From NCBI GenBank assembly GCA_025890175.1, contig JANPYM010000019.1, positions 248,001 through 312,000 on the forward strand: a DNA stretch of 64,000 nucleotides, read 5' to 3'. The stretch is from Ciborinia camelliae. Lineage: Eukaryota; Ascomycota; Leotiomycetes; Helotiales; Sclerotiniaceae. The notes below the pieces were generated by a model. The model did no database searches. It was not told the DNA's origin and worked only from the letters and a program-made list of their open reading frames with translations. Below are positions 57,957 through 64,000 of the stretch, in pieces (the first letter of the stretch is position 1; each line of letters starts with the position of its first letter). The position numbers were made by a program, and so were the translations under genes.

Positions 57957-59215
57957 CTAAGCCCGACTGATCGTTCTAGGAAGAAAAGTAAAAATGGAAG
58001 GAATAAATGATTTTGCAAATCTCAAAGCATCCTCTTTCAACCATTCTGGGCTAAATCGTTCGAATTCAGTTGGTGCATTGCTGCTTGCAGAATCACTCGC
58101 CTCAGCATTGAGATCCACTTCCTCCGGTTCATGATTGATAAGGTTGACATAGGGGAAATTGACTGGAAGGGGAGCCTCGGGATTCGTGTAAGCTGAACTC
58201 TGGAGGCGATTTGGCAAGGAAGATGAACTGTGAGTATATGATGGATGGGAAGGAGATGGTCTTATGATTCAATTATCAATATCTGAGGGAAGAGCATTAA
58301 AGGGCCTCACATCTCTCATCCCAAGATGTAATGGAAGAGAACTAGATGGCCTCATACCCCCCATCTCCACATGGGAAGGATAAAGGCTAGATGGCCGGAT
58401 ATCTCCCATTTTAACATCACTCTCTAGAAAGGGTTCCTCCCTATATTGGACGTGACTGGTAATGTTGCTGCGGCATGTGGAAGGACATGAAATTTGAGTG
58501 TTAGATAAAGATGATGGTCTAGCTTGGGATTGGGTTTGATTGCTAGCATGATGTTGATTTGAGACGAGAAGTCCCAGTTGTGCATTGACTATGTTCGTGA
58601 ACTCATTTGTTTTCTGTTGAATTTGATTCACAACGAAAGAATAAATTCGATTTTTAAGGGAGTCTTGATAAATAGAAGAAACAAAGTGCATAACATCTTT
58701 GTAATAAAAGAAAGATGAAGATGAATAAGCAAAGCCCACAACTGAATAAATGACTTTTCGAGTATCTGATGTTGTCCAGTCCGATGATTCCGAAGCAAAC
58801 ATTGAATCAATCCTTGTTATGTCAGAAGTCTTTCCAAGATTCTCAACAAGGGTGCGAATTCATCTTTGGACAGAAAATGCATTGGATCCCCATGATGAAT
58901 TGAAGATGGATTCGAAAGCGAAAATGTAATAGCATTTGCAAAAGCTTTGGGAGTATCTGAGGTTGCCCAATCGAGAGATTCCGCCGCAAGCATTGAGTCT
59001 AAACTTAATCTATAAAGGAAACTACTTGGAGATTGAGAGATGAATTTAAAGGGTTCTGCTTACATAATAGAGACCTGAGCTTCTTCCAAAGGGGTGGGAA
59101 TGACGAATTCAGATGAAGAAGAAATCAAGATAAGGCCTAGCAGTTTTTCCAGCATGATATCTGATTGAACATCAGTATGTGGCTGTATCATAGGGGTTGA
59201 ACTTGAATTAGACAT
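57957..59215 (-). CDS. Multi-exon gene with a duplicated exon and one in-frame TGA
   Basis: Exon 1 59064-59215 (starts MSNSSSTPMIQP), a 54-base intron with GTAAGC..TATAG, exon 2 from 59009 to about 58890. A short intron ending AACAAG follows, then exon 3 to 57957. Exon 2 (DSMLAAESLDWATSDTPKAF, MHFLS) and the start of exon 3 (DSMFASESSDWTTSDTRKVI, MHFVS) are clearly copies of one another. Exon 3 has three DNA-level repeats ending in MGDIRPSSLYPSH / MGGMRPSSSLPLH / MRDVRPFNALPSD. A TGA at 58269-58271 interrupts the frame, which then continues openly to TAG at 57957. The exon 2-3 donor is uncertain. Soluble, Ser/Asn-rich, no recognised domain; pseudogene or TGA mutation cannot be told apart. Confidence 0.5.
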
Positions 59216-59219
59216 AATG

Positions 59220-59985
59220 GAATGAAATGTGAATATTTAGCAAAGATAAAGAAGTAAAACGAGAAATAACAAATAGGAGCAATAGATAGCTTGTTAGAAG
59301 AACTTGCATAAAAGCTTGAGTTGGAGCAAGAAAGGAAAAACTTAACTGTTCTCATTACAATGAAAGGCATCCAGACTATATGCTGCTATGGATGGTTGAA
59401 ATCCAGCATTGCATCCATCAGATTGAATGCAAGTTCGGCCCAATGCATGAAGGTTTGAATGAGCGGCAAACACAAAGTACATACTATATATGTATGTTGA
59501 GGTTGTAGAAGTTCATCCAAGGTGTAAGGCAAGAATCAAGAGAGAAAGGGTCACAAATCAAATTGGAATGGCGGCTACTACATTAAAGTGTGGGTTGGTG
59601 GTCTATTATTTTGATGATGAAGATAAAGTTGCGGAAGGTAGTTGCCCTAGCTTCCCTATGCATTTTGAAAGGAAGAACTGATAAATAGAACTCAGAAAGA
59701 GCCAGAAGTTACGATCAAACCTCCCGGGCCTCGCTTGATGACAAAGGAAACGTAAGAAAGAACATAGAAGATACTAGCAATATTGAAGCGACATACCTTA
59801 CATATCAGATCGAACGTAAAAGATAATATATCGATAATCCTTCAACGACAACAAACGAGGACAAGAAACGATTGATTACATGCCCATGGACTATCGCAAA
59901 AAAAAGGGCGTAGAATAATGCGAAGAAAAAAGAAAATAAAGAATATAATCAGTACCATGCATCTGTTGCAAAGAAGTACGAGGGA
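59220..59985. other. Intergenic with a small plus-strand ORF
   Basis: 59490-59681 (+) encodes 63 residues with an acidic middle (YYFDDEDKVAEG), unidentified. Otherwise nothing recognised. Confidence 0.3.
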
Positions 59986-59988
59986 AGA

Positions 59989-60303
59989 TTGCCCTACGGA
60001 ACAAGAGAGATTGCGATAGCACTGAGAAAGAAAGAAGATGAGATAGAATTAACTGATTTTGATGAGGAATGTTTGGAATATGCTGAGCAGACCACAACGA
60101 GAAAGGTGGAGGAGAAGGATAAGGAGCTTCTTGGCTTTCATTCCTATATGAGAGTTGAAAATGAAGAATGGTTGAGATGGGAGATGTTGGATAAGGAGAA
60201 GGATAGGAAGGATGTGTTTGAAGCAATTAAATTGAAGAAGAAAAGGCTGAAGGGGAAGATCATTGTGCCAGATTGTTACATTAAGGCGAATAAGTATATC
60301 TAA
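59989..60303 (+). CDS. Unidentified charged ORF (3' part of a gene?)
   Basis: About 105 codons, strongly charged and helical (TTRKVEEKDKELLGFHSYM, DKEKDRKDVFEAIKLKKKRLKGK). It may be a C-terminal exon, as upstream frames on the same strand (59890-59990) are also Lys/Arg-rich but broken. No family recognised. Confidence 0.35.
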   Translation: MPYGTREIAIALRKKEDEIELTDFDEECLEYAEQTTTRKVEEKDKELLGFHSYMRVENEEWLRWEMLDKEKDRKDVFEAIKLKKKRLKGKIIVPDCYIKANKYI

Positions 60304-60347
60304 AAAGAAAAATGAAGAGATGAGGTCGGCGAAAAGTTGCAAGATTG

Positions 60348-60445
60348 CAGGGTGCAGAAAATAGCTAGGTTTCGTTGGAAGGGGATGTGGATTGAAGATC
60401 TAAACTGGGATTGTTTATAAACCAGAGGAGATTCCGCATACAACT
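60348..60445 (-). repeat. Paralogous segment: empty-site copy for the MITE at 63319
   Basis: Read on the minus strand, GAGTTGTATGCGGAATCTCC, TGGTTTATAAACAATCCC, AGTTTAGATCTTCAATCCAC and AACGAAACCTAGCTATTTTC match in order the sequence flanking the MITE at 63285-63670. Part also resembles the 3' end of the ORF at 57346-57860 (AACGAAACCTACCTATTTTC). Confidence 0.8.
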
Positions 60446-60479
60446 CGCTTAAAATAATGAAAATACATTAATTCATTCT

Positions 60480-63285
60480 ATCGTTCTGTATAGACCCGTT
60501 TTTATTTTATATATATATAATTAATAAAAAAATAAATCCATTGTTATTATATAAAGCAATATATTATTTCAATCTTATTATTAATTCTTTATAATGAAAA
60601 TATATTATATATATTTTTATTAATATTAATAATTATAAATATTTTTAATAATATTTATATACATTCTTTTCCTTTTCTTATCTACATTGCATCTTTTATC
60701 CCACTTTATATATTTAACCTTACTATTACCTTGACTTTGTTAATTTTTATACAATTTATCTTCCTCCAATTAATTATTAACATTTATAATTTCTAACTTC
60801 GATATTACTAAAACTATTTATCAATTAAATACTTTTATAATATATTCAATATTCTTTTCTAATATTTTCCCAACATATAATTTATTCTTTAAAACGAAAC
60901 GTTAATCTTAAACATATATTATAATCTTTTTAATATTCTACTTACTTTTATACAACATTTTATCCAATATATAATCTTTTTAAAAGTTATATCCAATTAC
61001 AATTTATTTAAATTGTATATTCATCCTTTTATATATATCGAATTTTTATTTATTAAATATATTAATATATTTTTTTTAATCAAATTCGAAATTGTTTCTT
61101 TTATAAATATACATCTCCATTATATACTCATATAACAATTACTACAATTAAAATGCTTAGTAATTATACTTCTCCAAATAATTAAATTTTCGAAATATTT
61201 AACTATATTCAATTTGTTAATTTTAAGTACATTTATAATAATATAAAAAAATCTTTTATACTAAATAAAAAAACTTAATTAACCATAATAATTAATTACA
61301 AACATTCAATTACTTATTTAACTATATAACTATATACTTTTTATACCGCATTTACTAAATTCAAACTATATTCACCTAATATTTTATAATACTAATTAAT
61401 AAATATACAGAATTAGCTTCTTTTCTTAACCCTATTATTTTTTTTAATATTATATAAAATATTTTTATTAAATTAATAATTTTAATTTATATTAAAATAA
61501 ATTTATATTATTTTATATATTAAACCCACATTATCTTTTTTTTACACTATTTCTTTACAAAATATTTTTTCGAATCCCATAATTTTTTATTAATTTTAAA
61601 TTTTTTATTAATTAATATTAAATTAATTATTAATTAAATAAATATATTATATTCAGTTTTTATAATATATAACTAAAAAATAATATTTATATAAATATAT
61701 ATTATATAAAAATCTAAATCTTTAAATCTTTATTTCAAAATTTGATTATAATATTATTAATATAAAAAATATATAATATTATTAAAAATATTATTAAATT
61801 AATTAATAATTTTATTAAAAAATATATTATATATAATATATTATTTTATAATACTATCATCTATAAAAATATATCTAATTTTATAATTATATTCTAAATC
61901 TTTTATCCAAAATACCATTTAATACATACAAACTACAATAACATTTTTATTTTTCCCCAAAAATAATATATTTACATATAATATATATAAAAATTTATTA
62001 ATTTTAATTTAATATATTCAAATAAAAAATTTTAATTTTTTAATATTTGTTTTATAAATATTATCAAAAAAAATAATATAATCTTAAATAAAAAAAATTT
62101 TAAATTGTTTTTTAAAAAACTAAACAATACTATAAATAAATTACCCTAATTAATTTTTAATTATAACAATTTTATAATAATATTTTTATACAATATACTA
62201 TTTCTTAATATTTTTAAATTTTACTTCCCAAAACATATTTTTCAATATTTTATATAAATTAACTACATTAATCTTAAATCCTAATATTTTCTTCTAATTC
62301 TAAATCATTCGTTTTTTCAAATATTATTTTTCACATTATTATATAAAAACATTAACTTTATTTTTTCCTTTATCTATAAAATTATTAATAATTTATTCGA
62401 AAATATAATTTTTTATTAATTCAATTTTAATAACAATTCAAATAACATTATTAATTTTTATATTTAAAATATTTAAATTATAATTATATTTTTTTAAAAA
62501 AATATATTAATATTATATAAAATTTAAAAACTTTTATTTAATAATTTTTATATATATTAAACAAAATATTACAATATAATTTTATTATAACTTTTTTTTA
62601 AACTTTAAAATTGTTTTATCTGATTTTTAATATTATCAATATTAATAATATTTTTAAATATAATTTTTTAATTTGTATAATATTTTAATAATATTTTATA
62701 TATTCAATATAAAAAATTATATTTCTTTATATTATTCTTTATTTATAACAAATAATATATTATTTTATATAATAAAATTAAAAAAAATATAATAAATATT
62801 TTTGATTTGAAAATAAATATTAAATATAAAATTTATTAAAAACAAAATAATATATAAAAATATAATAAATAATAAATAATATATAATTAAATAAAAAATA
62901 AAAATAAAATAAAATTAAATTTGAAAATTTAAAATTTGATTTTATTATAAAAAATTAAATATTTCATTTTATCAACAATTTATCCCCTTTTTCCCTTTTT
63001 TTCCCCATTTATATATTTTTTAAAATATATATATACATTTAATAAATATAAATTATACTTTAAATCATACCTTTTTATAATATATATTATTAAATATATT
63101 ATTAAATTAAAATAAAATAAAATAATATAATATATTTTTATTTTTAATAATAATAATAATAAAAAATAATAAATAAATTAATAAACAATTAATTTATAAT
63201 ATATTAATTTAATATAATAATAATATTAATAATTATATATTATTTATACAAACACTATCTTTTTACTATTTATATTATAATATGG
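60480..63285. other. 2.8-kb extremely A+T-rich tract
   Basis: Nearly pure A+T with scattered C and almost no G, no ORF and no readable protein remains. The T/C against A/G balance shifts along it. Typical of fungal A+T isochores made by RIP of transposons. Too degraded to name the source element. Confidence 0.8.
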
Positions 63286-63672
63286 GATTGTATACGGAAT
63301 CTCCTCCTCTGTTTATAAGCAAGGTCTTAAGCTAATATTACGCTAGTCTAGTCTCCATATGATCTGATAAATCCATCCCTGTTATTGAGATCTGACCAGC
63401 TTTTGTTTACAAATGTAGCTCAACATCCCGAGGTCGCGTGTGAAACCACAAAATTGACCGCCCACAACGCCCTAATCTTATATTGGCAACAAATTAAAAA
63501 ATCGATCCGAACAGGCCCTTAGATTTGTAGTTGTAGGGAGGAGTAACAAGGGTGGATTTAACAGATTACGTGGGGATTAGACTAGCGTAGTATTAGCTTA
63601 GGACCTTGCTTATAAGCAATCCCAGTTTAGATCTTCAATCCATATCCCTTTTTGACGAATCCTATCTATTTT
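63286..63672 (+). repeat. Paralogous segment carrying the MITE
   Basis: Flanks 63286-63318 and 63610-63672 together match 60348-60445 (reverse strand) at roughly 85 percent; the MITE splits the GTTTATAA box. Confidence 0.8.
63319..63609. mobile_element. Complete 291-bp MITE
   Basis: Terminal inverted repeats of about 38 bases (GCAAGGTCTTAAGCTAATAT on the left; the right end is the reverse complement of GCAAGGTCCTAAGCTAATAC). The element is flanked on both sides by TTATAA (63313-63318 and 63610-63615). The empty paralogue has a single TTTATAA at this place. No coding content. A truncated relative lies at 1122-1188. Confidence 0.9.
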
Positions 63673-63679
63673 CTGGAGG

Positions 63680-64000
63680 AGGTAGGATTGAAGAAAGGAA
63701 AGTGGGGTATGTCGAATTTGGGTGAATCGTGAATCGAATTTGAGGGTAAGGTGTAGAATTCGAATTTGAGGGGTAGATCGATTCCGAGAAGTGAATTGTA
63801 TTTGAGGAAGATGAAAGGTAGAATTCGAATTGGAGGATAGGTCGAATTTGAGAGGGGGTTGGATTTGAGGTTATCTCCGAGGGTAGGTCGAATTTGAGAG
63901 GGGGTTGGATTTGAGGGAGATGAGGGGTAGATCGATTCCGAGAAGTGAATTGTATTTGAGGAAGATGAAAGATAGAATTCGAATTGAAGGATAGGTCGAA
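63680..64000. repeat. Minisatellite related to 19800-20470 (runs off the window)
   Basis: Degenerate repeats of GGTCGAATTTGAG, AGATCGATTCCGAGAAGTGA and TTTGAGGAAGATGAAAGGTA. The same vocabulary (TTGAGG, CGATTCCGA, GAATTCGAATT) makes up the repeat at 20 kb. A 40-bp segment around GGTAGGTCGAATTTGAGAGG is itself duplicated. Confidence 0.8.

Noticed and set aside
60480..63285. Mitochondrial insertion or centromere
   Set aside because: No mitochondrial gene or tRNA is readable, and A+T content alone does not show a centromere; a RIP-degraded repeat is simpler.

Overview
The window is from the nuclear genome of a filamentous ascomycete, most likely a leotiomycete. This rests on spliced genes with short GT..AG introns of about 50-60 bases, long A+T-rich tracts, a decayed Ty3/gypsy element with many in-frame TAA/TAG codons as left by repeat-induced point mutation (RIP), solo LTRs, Helitron and MITE remains, and scraps of fungal genes. 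Genes are very sparse. I see only two or three convincing spliced host genes. Most of the rest is repeat debris, gene fragments or unreadable intergenic DNA.

Layout. 1-1.2 kb: A+T-rich DNA, a 20-bp minisatellite and a MITE end. 1.2-15.6 kb: gene-poor DNA with fragments resembling an F-box protein, an MFS transporter, a GH5 exo-beta-1,3-glucanase, an RmlD-type reductase and a fatty-acid 2-hydroxylase, plus a pure 9-bp microsatellite. 15.7-16.6 kb: an intact three-exon gene of unknown function. 17-20.8 kb: a Harbinger-like transposase scrap, two LTR-like elements and a 45-bp minisatellite. 20.8-21.85 kb: the N-terminal part of a Helitron protein, truncated on both sides.

21.84-28.15 kb is the most unusual part. 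It is a G+C-rich block in which the readable proteins are those of a large cytoplasmic DNA virus: an RNA polymerase largest-subunit relative carrying NADFDGDE, a poxvirus/asfarvirus-type three-domain mRNA capping enzyme (triphosphatase, guanylyltransferase, methyltransferase), a possible TBP-like protein, a small Cys-rich protein and two unrecognised proteins. It carries stops and a frameshift and is interrupted by A+T-rich patches that keep the reading frame. I read it as a decaying endogenous copy of a nucleocytoplasmic-type DNA virus joined to the Helitron remnant. The genes shared here (polymerase, capping, TBP) would form the self-sufficient cytoplasmic transcription apparatus of such a virus.

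28.2-48.2 kb: long intergenic DNA with a Tc1/mariner-type MITE (35.1-35.6 kb), several unidentified small ORFs, two solo LTRs of one family with perfect 5-bp target duplications (38.9 and 48.2 kb), one further LTR-like copy and an A+T-rich inverted-repeat element. 48.6-54.9 kb: a minus-strand Ty3/gypsy element (gag, zinc knuckle, protease, RT, RNase H, partial integrase) whose integrase runs into a purine-rich repeat. 55.4-57.0 kb: a spliced AT-hook/coiled-coil gene between two 200-bp direct repeats, one of which holds a solo LTR with a CATTA target duplication. 57.3-60.4 kb: a minus-strand gene whose ORF is split by a third solo LTR copy, and an exon-duplicated gene with one in-frame TGA. 60.5-63.3 kb: an extremely A+T-rich tract. 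63.3-64.0 kb: a MITE whose empty site is also in the window, then the same minisatellite family as at 20 kb.
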